64,000 nucleotides of DNA from Xenoacremonium recifei (taxonomy: Eukaryota > Ascomycota > Sordariomycetes > Hypocreales > Nectriaceae). The stretch lies in NCBI GenBank assembly GCA_012184525.1, contig WOFQ01000024.1, positions 62,001-126,000 of the forward strand. Reading direction: 5' to 3'. The translations under genes and the position numbers were made by a program. Below the pieces are notes generated by a model, which made no database searches, had not been told where the DNA came from, and was given only the letters and a program-made list of their open reading frames with translations. This document shows positions 1-10,363 of the stretch, piece after piece (the first letter of the stretch is position 1; the number at the start of each line of letters is the position of its first letter).

Positions 1-40
1 GTTAGTATCAACAACAAGAAGAGTAAGACAGGAGACGTAC

Positions 41-1837
41 TGAAAAGGGTATAGAAATACCACCAGGGCTCACCAGATGGTGGTCCTTGAAATATCCAAC
101 CATGGTCGCGTAACACACCGGTATCCAAAACATCCAGGGCTGTAACAAAGAAATAGAACACAAGGGGAATAGCCAAAATAAAAAGAGGCAAGAAGAATTT
201 GGATGCGATCCTGGATTGGCCATAGAACAGGACGATGGCCAGAACCAGGGGGGTAACCCAGAGAGGGACGGTGTCGCTCTGTGTGAGCTTCTTCAGAGTG
301 TCGAGGTCGTACTCCAAGCTCCCATCCATGCGAGCGGATACTTCGAATCCGGTAGCCACAAGGAACCAGCCGACTCCTCCAATGCAGCCGATTAAGATAT
401 GTCTTGGGATGAAGCCGACCATGTAGCCGACCTTGAAACGTCCCATGAGATAGAAGACAAGGCCAGTGACCATGGAGCTGATGGAATATGATACAATAGT
501 GGTGGCTATGACGGCATCGGGATTATCTGCGCCAACATTGATGGTGATCGTTTCCGCCATGTTATGGAAGAATGGCACAACTTCAATCTGAGCACTCACT
601 GTTAGACGATGTGTGGGGGTCATGCATGAAGTTCATGGGTGTAAGACGTACCAACTCTGAGCCAACAGCCCCCTTGAAAATGCTGCCAGATGAAAAGGTG
701 ATTTGGGACACGATGGTGCTAACATAGAAAATCGAAATTCCAGCAGATCCAAGATGTGAGAAGATTGGTTTTCCGAGAGGAAATAGAATCATGCCTGGAA
801 TAAGGTCAGCGTCGTCAAAGGAAAAGTAGTATGGCCATCTTACCATATGACAAGGCATCGAGAATGTTGAGAAGGAGACCAACAGAGACGGCAGGTAGAC
901 ATGAAGCTGGAGCCACTACAGCGTTCTTCCAAATTGCCTTTCGGTCCCATCTACGAGGGTTGACTGCAACAGCAACGCCATGAGTGACCCGAGTCTCCAT
1001 CTTGTGTCCAGTTTCCAGCAAGCCATTGAACCACGGCCGGCGCTCTGAAGCTGCCTTTTGGCCCTCGAGATCCCCTCCGTAGATTTGTACATGTCCTGTA
1101 GATTCTCTTGACAAGAGGGGAGTATGTTCAGTGGGTTGGATCCTGGGCGCCGAATCTCGACGACTGACTTCTGCGTGGTCCTCTTGCCCATCCACGTCGA
1201 AATCCTCTGGCTCGTGATGCGAAACGTCAGTCGGCTCCGGTACAACTGACTGTGGAGGTGACCGCCGGAGGAGGTTTGCCAGAACAGATGGCCCAACCGG
1301 TTCGTCGGTAACTGCTTCTTCCCGGTGCTCGGACGGGGATGGAGGTTCCGAGACCTCGACAATTGTGTCGGCATGTTCAGCCGTCTCCGTGACGGAAGGT
1401 TCATCGCCAGATTCTGACACGCTGAGCTCGTGATATGATGATCGAGAACGCTGGAGGAAGGACGGGCTCGGCTGTGTCTGCCCCTCGGACAGCAAGTAAG
1501 TAGCTAGCTCAGCAGTATCCTCTCGCACGCTCCGGGCGTTCTGCACGCTGTCCACGGAAACTACACCACGGCGGTTAGAGATCCTGAAGGAGCCATTGGG
1601 CAAACGCAAGGCATAAGGGGCCATACTGGGACGGTCCCGCGTGGAGCCGTGGATGAAGGAGCGGATGGGCTCGCGATGGGCTGGCGCGGAGCTTATAGAC
1701 GACGAGAGCATCCGCGAGAAGCGGTTCGAGTGCGAGGGACTGGAGCCCTCGGGGGCCTGGATCGGCTGCTGTTCGCGCTGTGAGGACATGCTCAAGGCCC
1801 GTCTCCCCCTGGAGGAGAAGCCCACTGGTGATGACAT
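41..1837 (-). CDS. SulP/SLC26-family transporter, Vsb1 (YGR125W)-like, 3' part outside window
   Basis: Polytopic membrane transporter of the SulP/SLC26 superfamily, closest in character to yeast YGR125W (Vsb1, a vacuolar protein linked to basic amino acid storage). Exons read 1837-844, 794-652 and 587-41. The next intron starts at position 40 with GTACGT and has a TACTAAC branch site at the very window edge. The first ~300 residues are a hydrophilic Ser/Pro/Glu-rich cytosolic tail. The first membrane span then begins around LLNILDALSYG, followed by the family-typical MILFPLGKPIFSHLG stretch and further hydrophobic segments. The STAS and cyclic-nucleotide-binding-like parts usual for the fungal family would lie to the left and are not seen. 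The start is the first in-frame ATG; the open frame extends ~36 codons upstream without an ATG. Substrate is inferred from the family only. Confidence 0.85.
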
Positions 1838-3204
1838 GGCGTCGCCCAAGCCACCTCTGGAGGGGAGCTCTGCTGGCGGCGGGTTACCGATATCGCATGA
1901 GGGTGACGGCAGTGACGGAGGGTTTGACGCGAGTAGACGCTGCACCTATCGGAGAGGGCAGACCAGACTGAAGGCGTGAGGGTTGCAGGCCGGAGAGGGA
2001 CCGAGAGCAGAGTTGAGAGGAGAGAAGAATGGTGGAAGAAGAAGCTGCTATTGCACCTGCTGGCTCTTCTGGGTGTTAGTTTCCATGGTGGTGGGTCGAG
2101 GCGCAAAGAGACTTCATCGCGGAAGGCACGTACAAGTACAGGGAGCTTCGCTGGGCCGTATGTGGCGCTCAATGTCTCTGTTACTGCTGCAGGTCTCTTC
2201 TAAAAGGGCGCAGAGACGGAAGGAGAGGAGCAATGGTTGCATGGAGGGAGGAGAAGAGGTGCTTGCATGTGGCCTACTGCAGAAAATCGCCCCTCACCAA
2301 ACAAACCTTCAAGGCATGAGAACTTCGCTGCAGCACCCGTTCGTTATGTCACCGTGCACAGACGCTGGACCAGGATGGCGAGACTCGCGCATGGATGGCA
2401 CGGCCAGAATCGCCAGACTGCGGGCGCACGCGGCGCCGGTCCGCACTTGGTGTCGGGTCTTCGTTCTAGCAAACGGTGATGAGGCAGAGCTGATAAGGGG
2501 AGCCGGAATGCTAGTCGGCCACGGTCCATTATTACGTAGCGACGATTAATCATATCGCTTATTTGTCTGAGAGAAACCCTTCAACGCCAGATGTGGGGTA
2601 AGGTTGGTACATGTAGATCGATCATGCTCGTTGTCGCTCAATTGCTGCGAGTCTCGCGTCATTGAGGATCATGCATGCTGCGACCTCACCCGTTGTTGAA
2701 GCCCTCCTTTACACCACCCAATGGCCGCGACGCTGGATGTGCACCCAAGCGCCATGCAAGTGCTCTCTCTGTGCCGCGCCAGGGCCACATGCCGACGTCC
2801 CTAACCCTCATACCGTCCTGGCTAAATGTCCTGCATGGGATCGTCGTGAGGCTGATAGATAGGTACATATGCATGTCTCGGTCCTACACCAACCGACCTC
2901 CCCTGCGACATCCACGAGCCGCGAGCCGTCGCAGTGGGAATCCCCGAAATCTTATTCTAGCGGGAGCTATGCTGTGCGATATGTGGCCGCTGTAAGACAT
3001 CGCTCACAGAGCACCCCTTGATCCGTCCGCAAATCGCGACATGCCGCCCTCGAGTGGAAAAATACCGACAGACCGTAATTCGGCCCTAGCGTGGACGCCA
3101 CGTCTGGGAGGCTTGATGCGAACAAGAACCTTGAGAGGCTCGCAGGACTTTGAACCGCCAAGCAGTTCCAGTACAAAACACTCATTCCTTAGGTAGCGGA
3201 GACA
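1838..3204. other. Intergenic, upstream of the SulP-like gene
   Basis: About 1.4 kb between the SulP-like start and the Psf1 stop. It holds several overlapping short open frames on both strands (for example 1983-2549 plus) with low-complexity Arg/Gly-rich translations and no recognisable domain. Probably the promoter and leader of the transporter plus the 3' flank of psf1. I see no RNA gene or repeat here. Confidence 0.5.
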
Positions 3205-3960
3205 TCAACCCAGTTTTTGGAGGTATCCCTGCGCGATGAGCCGCTCGACATCTCCCTGGCGGACGTAGAACTGGCTGTTTTTGCTCAGTGTGATGGCTCT
3301 GCATGACACGTTAGACGAGGACTTTTCATGGAAGATATCATCTGCTCACCCATATTCCGTCTGGATTTCTCCCGCGTCTTTTAGCACCCGGACATCAATA
3401 AAGAGATCTCGCGGGGGCTCTAAACTTCCTGTGAGATCGATGTCCGTCCACTGTCCCTTGTAGGCTGCCAGGAGGTCTCCATATTGCCGGACATATTCCT
3501 CCTCCTGGGGGCTGAGACTGCTCGTAGGGGTATCGTTCGTAGCGGCTGATGTGTTTCCTCCGGTTTCACGAACTTGTTGCCCGGACAGATCAACGACATC
3601 GGCACCGTTCCACACAAGCTCCTCGAGTTTGTCCGTTCGCGTTCGATGATACGCCAGCAGGCATCGCTTATTTCTCCGCATCGATAGATGGTTTACAAGC
3701 AGGGTACACGCAACCGCCTGGTCTGCAGCCGGGTCGAATGACCCTTCGAAGGGTTCGAGGAGGTCTGCTACATCCTTGTCCAAGTCTCTGACCTCGCGAG
3801 TCACGCCACGGACGAGTTCGGTCTGATACGGAGGAAGGTGCGTAAGATTCTGTGTTCGTTTGGCATGCAGAACCTGAAAACCTAGTTGTTAGCAGTTTGC
3901 CTCCCTCGAGTAGCTAAGAGGAGGGCATCTCACCAACTTGTTTCCCAAGTCGCCGTACAT
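3205..3960 (-). CDS. PSF1: DNA replication complex GINS subunit Psf1
   Basis: Subunit of the nuclear GINS tetramer (Sld5-Psf1-Psf2-Psf3), part of the CMG replicative helicase with Cdc45 and Mcm2-7. Three exons (3960-3934, 3873-3350, 3298-3205) give 214 residues, the usual size for fungal Psf1. The product starts MYGDLGNKL. Its middle carries the conserved helical region with NHLSMRRNKRCLLAYHRTR, and a linker leads to the C-terminal B domain ending in SQFYVRQGDVERLI and YLQKLG. Both introns are GT-AG and the frame is kept across them. The N-terminal exon is only nine codons. Identification rests on motif recognition along the whole length; no plausible alternative family. Confidence 0.95.
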
Positions 3961-4577
3961 TTCGAGGCTGGGCAGAGGTAGGAAAGAGAAAGGTCAAAAT
4001 CACAGAAAATGATAGACCGATGGTGAACCAAAGTTGTCTTTTTGAGCTGAATATGGGAGAATTCGTGACGTTGTCCGTAGATAGGCGTAGCTTTATTGGG
4101 AATTTGATTATTCTGGGAACGACCGAGTCGCGTTCAGCGCTGAGCGACGTGTGGGTTCAGGCGCGAGCGCGCCGACTCCCATTACCCCGCCAAAATACCG
4201 TTTATGCCGATAACCTCCAAAACTTGCAAATTTGCCCCTCCTGCCATCACAGACTCAAGACAGATCATCAAATGATAGAACTGGAGGGCCTTTAGGGTCG
4301 AAGAGGCAAATCAAATACTCAATCAAGACACATATCACTGGCGGAACAGGATTCATCTTTGCCATGGAACATGGAGTTTACAACCATGCCATCCGTTTAT
4401 ATTCCTTTTTTTTCGTTTCTTCATCATCTATGTAGAACCGTGGGGTCGGATTCATGGCTATTTCCCCCTTCATAAGACTCGTATCACCCGTGCGACTTCG
4501 GCCCTCATTTGCAGTCATCAAAATAACCCTTAGTGCATTATCAAAACCACACAGGTACAGCTACCAATATAGCCATT
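3961..4577. other. Intergenic between psf1 and EF1B
   Basis: 617 bp containing the psf1 promoter and the 3' flank of the elongation factor gene. A GC-rich near-palindrome (GGCGCGAGCGCGCC) lies about 200 bp upstream of the psf1 start. The 91-codon plus-strand frame at 4020-4295 has no recognisable domain and I do not call it a gene. Confidence 0.4.
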
Positions 4578-5615
4578 TTAAAGCTTCATCATGGCAGCGA
4601 CGTCAGTGGACTGAACGTATTCCTCGATCTCCTGGATCTGCTCCTCGAGGTCACCGACGGAGACCTTCTCGTCTTCGACGACAAAGTTGATCTGGAGCTT
4701 CTTGACACCGAAACCAATGGGGACGAGCTGGGAGGAACCCCAAACGAGACCGTCCATCTCAATAGCACGGACGGCAGCCTCGAGGGCAGCCATGTCGGTC
4801 TCGTCATCTAAAAAGAAGTTAGCAGCCATTTTCTGTATGAAAGGAGACATAATCTACTTACCCCAGGGCTTGACATCCAGGGTGACCATAGACTTGGCAA
4901 TGGTCTTAGGCTTGGATTCCTTCTTCTTCTTGTATTCAGCCAATCGCTCCTCTCGGACGCGGGCGGCCTCCTCATCCTCCTCCTCGTCATCGGAGCCGAA
5001 CAGGTCAACATCATCGTCGTCCTCAGCCTTCTCCTCGGCCTTGGCAGGGTTGATGGTCACCTGGGCGACCTCAGGGCCGTAGGTGGTGTAGGCAGCAGAG
5101 GCATCACCAGGGAGAGTGGCGAACTCGCTCTCGTAGGAGGCGATGTGCTTGTACCAGCGAGCAGCATGGGGGTACTTCTCAGCGTCGGGGCTGGCGGACA
5201 GAGCCTTGAAGCAGGCGACGTCGGCCTGGGAAGGAGCCTGACTGTAGTTGACTGTTAGCGCTTGGCCTCAAAGCAGTGCTGAAGTAACAGATTGGGCATT
5301 GAAAAAAGAGCTCAGAGTTGCACGAAGTGCTTGTTGCTTCGTCAGTCGGCGGGGTCTTACGTCCGCCTCCGAAACACGGACCAATTTTTCTCATCATAAC
5401 AAGGTTGAAAGCTCAGAAAGAGAACGGGGAGAGAGGCGAGAGGGCTGCAGAAGAGTATCGTACGTACCCAACGATGTAAGATCGGGTGGTCAACCAGCTG
5501 TTGAGCACTGAGTCCACCTGTCAGTGACCATAGCGGTGACGAAGGGGCGCAAAAACAACACGGGCAACGACATACTGGTAGCTCCAGCATCAGAGACAAG
5601 ATCGGTGAAGCCCAT
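4578..5615 (-). CDS. EFB1: Translation elongation factor 1-beta (eEF1B alpha), guanine nucleotide exchange subunit
   Basis: Cytosolic exchange factor that reloads eEF1A with GTP during translation. Four exons (5615-5576, 5507-5468, 5241-4862, 4807-4578) encode 229 residues. The N-terminal glutathione-transferase-C-like part starts MGFTDLVSDAGATMLNSWL. A strongly acidic hinge follows (DDDDVDLFGSDDEEEDEE), then a KKKKE stretch. The C-terminal GEF domain contains KSMVTLDVKPW, VRAIEMDGLVWG and GFGVKKLQI and ends VAAMMKL. Length and order match fungal EF1B. Two 40-nt exons open the gene, a common arrangement for highly expressed fungal genes. It is head-to-head with rpn13, 427 bp apart. Confidence 0.96.
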
Positions 5616-6042
5616 TTTGACGGCTGAGGTTCGATGAAGAAGATGAAGAGAAGAAGAAAGGGTATCAAGTCGGTTGCAGAAGAGAAGAAGAGGATGGGAA
5701 GAAAATGGGGTTGTCTGGTCGATGCCAAGGTGGGGTTTTTGAGATTTTTCACCCAAATTATTACTTTCACGACTAGGCCCCCCCTGTGGCTGGGCCCAAA
5801 AAATGGCACCAGGCGCCTGGTGAGGGGGAAGAACAGAGGCGGTGGCGGCGGTGAGCTAGGGTAAATGTTATTCCGACGCCGTGCACCCATGCGCCACAGC
5901 AGGCGGAAGCTCGACGTAAGAGCTCCTGCAGCCTTGCCGCCTGGGGGGGAGCTTCATCTGTCATCACCTCAACCCAACTCGCGATTCGCCATTGTCACCT
6001 TGACCACCCTCCTTCCTAAATCCTGACAGAACACCGCCAGCC
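5616..6042. promoter_or_regulatory. Shared divergent promoter region of EF1B and rpn13
   Basis: 427 bp between two divergent start codons, so both promoters must lie here or overlap the opposite leader. The EF1B side is rich in GAAGA/TCTTC runs. No specific factor site is called. Confidence 0.5.
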
Positions 6043-7544
6043 ATGCCGATCAACCCGATTATCACGTTCAAAGCCGGCCAGTGTGAGGTCGATGTAAGTT
6101 CTAATCGTGCAAACAGCTACATTGGAGGCATCGCGAACTGACGTCTGCCCTTCAAGACCTCAGAGAAGCCGTACAAGGTCAAGCCCCAGCCTGAGCCTGG
6201 TTACATCTACCTTTACTCTGAGGATGGTATGGCGAAACGAATTACACACTGGTTATAAGTCGACTGATGTCATGCAGACCTCGTGCACTTTTGTTGGCGG
6301 AAGCGGAGCACTCCGCTCGATGAACCCGAGCTTGACCTCATGATGGTCCCAAGCGATGGCAGCTTTGTGCCCTACGAATACACAACATCTCCGCAGCCCA
6401 CCTCCAAGACGAACGGCCGAATATTTGCCCTCAAGTTCTCGTCATCATCTCAGCGCTACCTCTTCTGGATGCAATCCAAGTCCCAAGCCCGCAATGGCGA
6501 CCCCAGCTATTTCAGTCCTCGGGACCGCAAGATCGGTACCGTCATTCACAAGTTGCTCCAGGGCGATGAAATCGACGTAACGCGAGAGCTCGCCAATATT
6601 AACAACTCAGACGATCGGTCGGATGATGGTGACGAGTTTATGGAGGATGTCGAGGGGCAGCGAGACCAACACGACCATCATGGCGGAGGCAGTGGCGGAG
6701 CCGGACCTGACGCCACGGGAGGAGACATCAGAGAAGAAGGCGAGAACTCGAGAGAGGGAGGAGCTGATGGAGCGAGAGCGTAGGTGAATCCCTTTGCATA
6801 GTCTTATTTATCACGGACGGCGCAGTATGGACCATACGGACCACGGACCAGGGGAACAATGAGTCTACGGAGTATCAGTGTATTACTTAAGATTTCTTTG
6901 CTTCACTGAGAAGAATTGGGACTAGTGTCATCATGTTGGATCTTTACATCGGGAACTCAAAACAATTGTGACATCGCTGACCGTGCTCCAGCGCCTCGGC
7001 GTCTACTGCTGATGCTGCCGCCGCCGCCGCGGTCAGAAACTTTCTGGACTCTCTCAAGGGCCAGCCCGGCATGCAGGCTGGAAACTCGGGGAATGTGGAA
7101 AAGGCGTATCCCTATCTCCACCATCTCATGCCGTCGTCCGTTACGGTGCCCCTCATGGATTCCGCGTCTGAGGAGCTCATGGACAGTCTCATCAGCTTCC
7201 TTCCCCCGGCTGTAGTGGTTCTAGCCAGTGGATCGCCAGATGATTACGATGGAAAGGGCGAACCTTCAGCGGCATCTATTGAGGCTGCTAAAGCGTCGCT
7301 CTCCCTAGACGACAAGCGGACGCTGCTGAAGAAAGTGTTACGAAGCCCCCAGTTTCACCAGGCCTTGGGTAGTTTGACTATGGCTCTTCGCGACGGCGGA
7401 TTGCCCACTATCGCCGATGCTCTTGGCGTCAAGGTGCAGAACGGAGGATACCTTCAGGGAGGTGGCATGCCCATGGGCGGCAACCAGGCAGTGGAGGCCT
7501 TTGTTGAAGGAGTCAAGAAGTCTGTTCAGGAGGAGCAGAAGTAG
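6043..7544 (+). CDS. RPN13: Proteasome ubiquitin receptor Rpn13 (ADRM1) with Pru and DEUBAD domains
   Basis: Ubiquitin receptor of the 26S proteasome lid/base junction. Four exons (6043-6093, 6157-6226, 6278-6779, 6992-7544) give 391 residues. Residues ~1-125 form the Pru domain, which binds ubiquitin and Rpn2; they include PGYIYLYSEDDLVHFCWRKR and the RYLFWMQSK core. An acidic, His/Gly-rich linker follows, then an Ala-rich run. The C-terminal DEUBAD/RPN13_C region (~220-391) would recruit the deubiquitinase Uch37/UCHL5. Budding yeast Rpn13 lacks that half; this gene keeps it. The third intron (6780-6991, 212 nt) begins GTAGGT, and its first codon position supplies an in-frame TAG, so it must be spliced to join the halves. 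The acceptor restores the frame into an Ala/Ser stretch. Confidence 0.93.
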
Positions 7545-7999
7545 ACAAGGCTTTCCTTAGTGAGACTGGCTGCGGCGCAAAACACGACTCGACGACTCAG
7601 TTCATGATGCAAATGTACAGGATAGACAAATGAGCATTTCGGAAGGGCGTTGCCATGGGGATACGCACATATAAGGAAGCAGAGGTGGAAGCCATAGCGT
7701 AGTCGAAAATAGAAGATACCTGAATATTCCGGCTTAGATATTCAAGCCTAGCTGAGACTTTCTGTGTGTGGAATATCTTTCGAACAGGTTTGGTACAGGT
7801 CTTTCATCCCGTCATGTGTGTCGTTCATCGGATGACAGATGACTGCCCGATTTAGAAGCCTCAGGCCAATCCAGTGTCAGTGCCTGCCTGCCCCACGTTT
7901 CGAGCAAACGGCCGCCTGACGTAGCTTATTCGACCGCAGCGACTAATCTTCAACTTTTCAACACAAGACATTCATTCTCCGCCGGACGCGTCGTTCAGA
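7545..7999. other. Intergenic between rpn13 and the Tat-SF1-like gene
   Basis: 455 bp holding the rpn13 3' flank and the leader/promoter of the next gene. An ACGCGT hexamer (MluI/MCB-type) occurs about 15 bp before the downstream ATG. No open frame of note. Confidence 0.4.
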
Positions 8000-9189
8000 A
8001 TGGACGGAATCTTTCCCACAGATGTGCGCGATTTCGATGCCGATGATCGCATATCATTTTCTACGCTTGATAATAAGTTCATTGCGGTCCATGACGATGG
8101 CAACGAGTACGAGTTCGATGCTGAAGCGAAACGCTGGGTGCTGGCCGAAGACGAAGAGCCATTGGATCACGACGCGCACGCTTATGGGGGTAGCGAGGAC
8201 ATAGCTGCAAGGCCCGAAGACTCGGTTTCAAAGAAGCGAAAGAAAGATTCCTCCAATGGATCTGAGGTAAGCTATACTACGTCTTCTCCCTGGTGATGCC
8301 ATTTGACTAACGATGCGACAAGTCTGCCGAGGGTTCTAAACCAACACGTCCGTCTAAGAAGCAAAAGGCGCCACCACCTCCGAGACAAAATACAGCTGTA
8401 TACGTTACGGGACTGCCGACCGATGCCACAGTGGAAGAAGTGCACGAGCTGTTCTCGCGAAAGGGAGGGGTTATAGCTGAGGAGATTGACAGCGGCGCCC
8501 CAAGGATTAAGCTGTATACCGATGCAGAGGGAAATTTCAAGGGCGATGCACTGATTGTCTTCTTTAAACCCCAAAGCGTGGAGATGGCAATCATGCTCCT
8601 TGACGACACCGACTTCAGATTCACGTCCAGCGGCGCCCGGGAAGGCAGAATGAGGGTCCAGGCAGCAGACTCAAGTTACAAAAAAGTCAAATACGATCAG
8701 GAGGGTGAGAATGGCAACACAGAGCAGAAGGAAAAGCTACCACAGAAGAATCACAAAGACCGGCAAAAGATCATTAAGAAGACACAAAAGCTGGATGCAA
8801 AGCTTGCCGACTGGGACGACGACGACCCATACCCTGTGCCAATGGCAGAGGCATTAAAGGGCGGCAAGCTGGTGATTCTCCGACACATGTTCACCCTGGA
8901 AGAACTGGAGGAGGATCCTGCGGCACTGTTGGAGATTAAAGAGGACATCCGTGACGAGTGCTCCAAGTTGGGGACCGTGACGAATGTTGTGCTTTACGAC
9001 TTAGAGGAAGAAGGCATTGTTTCGGTGAAATTCAAGGACAGCGAGTCGGCAGCTGCTTGCATAAAGCTCATGCATGGACGCAGCTTCGATGGTCGAACGG
9101 TGGAAGCTTTTCTAGGAACCGGCAAGGAACGGTTCCAGAAGTCAAAGAAAGACCAAAGCGAGCAAAACGACCAAGAGGATTCGGAATAG
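8000..9189 (+). CDS. CUS2: Tat-SF1/Cus2-like U2 snRNP-associated splicing factor
   Basis: Nuclear pre-mRNA splicing factor that associates with U2 snRNP and SF3b; in yeast, Cus2 modulates the ATP requirement of Prp5. Two exons (8000-8266, 8323-9189) give 377 residues. The acidic N-terminus has a tryptophan-containing motif (AKRWVLAEDEEP) and a Lys-rich patch. RRM1 starts near residue 113 (AVYVTGLPTDATVEEV). A basic helical linker follows (KKTQKLDAKLADWDDDDPYP). RRM2 starts near residue 271 (KLVILRHMFTLEEL) and carries the HGRSFDGR loop. That RxF-type loop fits a U2AF-homology motif that would bind SF3b ligand peptides. The C-terminus is Lys/Gln/Glu-rich. Its functional partner Prp5 is encoded at 44942-48687 in this window. 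Confidence 0.9.
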
Positions 9190-9374
9190 AGCGAGGCAGA
9201 GAGACACTGGACTACAAGTCATGATCTTCATTTTATATTCATGTGTAAGATACCCTCAGATTTTGAGCAGAGAACTACTTGAAGTAGCAAACTCGGTTAA
9301 TTTTCAGCTTGGCATTGGCGACCCCTAATCCCTCTTCCAGTTGCGTCTTCCGGGGAAGCTATCTTGACGCAAAC

Positions 9375-10363
9375 TCAGAAAGGCTTCAGATAGTCACCCA
9401 ACACCACGTCCTCCGCAAGGGTATACCAGATTGCAGCCTCGATGATCTTACAAACGACTTCGAGTTCTTGATCGTCTAGGACTGCGTCAGCGTGGCCAAA
9501 GAGTTGGGGGGTGTTAGAGGGAACTAACCTCGTGGAGCATAGATCATGACAAAGTCTTGAGATACAGGGCTTTTCAGGAATCGACCCCTCCAAGCCAACG
9601 GATGTCTCTGACCCCAGCCCTTGGCGAGGACCTCCTTCATATCATCGGGGTGCAGGCACATGTGCATAGAGTGGTCTGAGTCGTGGACATGGCAGATCTC
9701 GCCCTGGCAGTTGGTTTGCAACGGATGCCTCGCGAAGAGGGCCAGGCCGTGCTTCTCCAGGCACGATCGCTCGGTGCCGAACTTGCCCGGGATCTTGTCG
9801 CCAAGCCGAGACATGGCACGGCGCAGAGCCCGGTAGCAGCGGCGAGCACCGTGCTGGTCGAGTTGGCGCTGGGGGGCGATGCCGGCGACAACGGGGCGGG
9901 GTCCGGCGCGGTACGGCAGAGAGCCGCGACGGAGGAGGCCGGCCGGAGGCAGCTGGCGGGCAGGGTCCAGGAGAGGTGCGGTGAAGGGATCCCGGAGCGT
10001 CCACAAGCGGAACCAGGTGATGCGGAGGTAGCCGTGGACAGTGGCGGGGGTGCCACCAGGCCCGAGACGCAGGAAGTTGTGGTAGTCGTTGCGGACGAGC
10101 AGCACGATGGGCACGAGGGCCAGCAGCGCTTCAGCGAGAGGGGCGTCGAGGAAGTGGATGAGCAGCACGATGCAGAGCGTGGCGAGCACGAGCGTCGGCC
10201 CGTCGAGCGTGACAGACACAGAGCACTGGGTCAGCTCACACGAGGCTTTGGCGGCCTCGACCTCGACGTCGGGCTCGCGGGGGGTGCCGGTGAGGTCGAG
10301 AGAGCCGGCTTCGACCTTGGTCTTGGGGGGGAGGGTCTCGGCGGCGGTGATGGCGACAGACAT
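9375..10363 (-). CDS. Fungal luciferase-domain (DUF5519-type) membrane protein
   Basis: Two exons (10363-9529, 9475-9375) encode 311 residues. The N-terminus is hydrophilic. Residues ~55-90 are strongly hydrophobic (LVLATLCIVLLIHFL then LLALVPIVLLV), suggesting one or two membrane segments. The C-terminal part resembles the fungal protein family labelled luciferase domain (PF17648/DUF5519): it has a Cys/His cluster around CHVHDSDHSMHMCLHPDDM, then GWGQRHPLAWRGRFL, FVMIYAPRDDQELEVV and a C-terminal helix. No catalytic activity is established for the fungal members and the name comes from distant similarity, so I infer only a membrane-anchored domain of unknown function. The start is the first ATG of the open frame. 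The 53-nt intron restores the conserved PRDDQELE junction. Confidence 0.78.
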
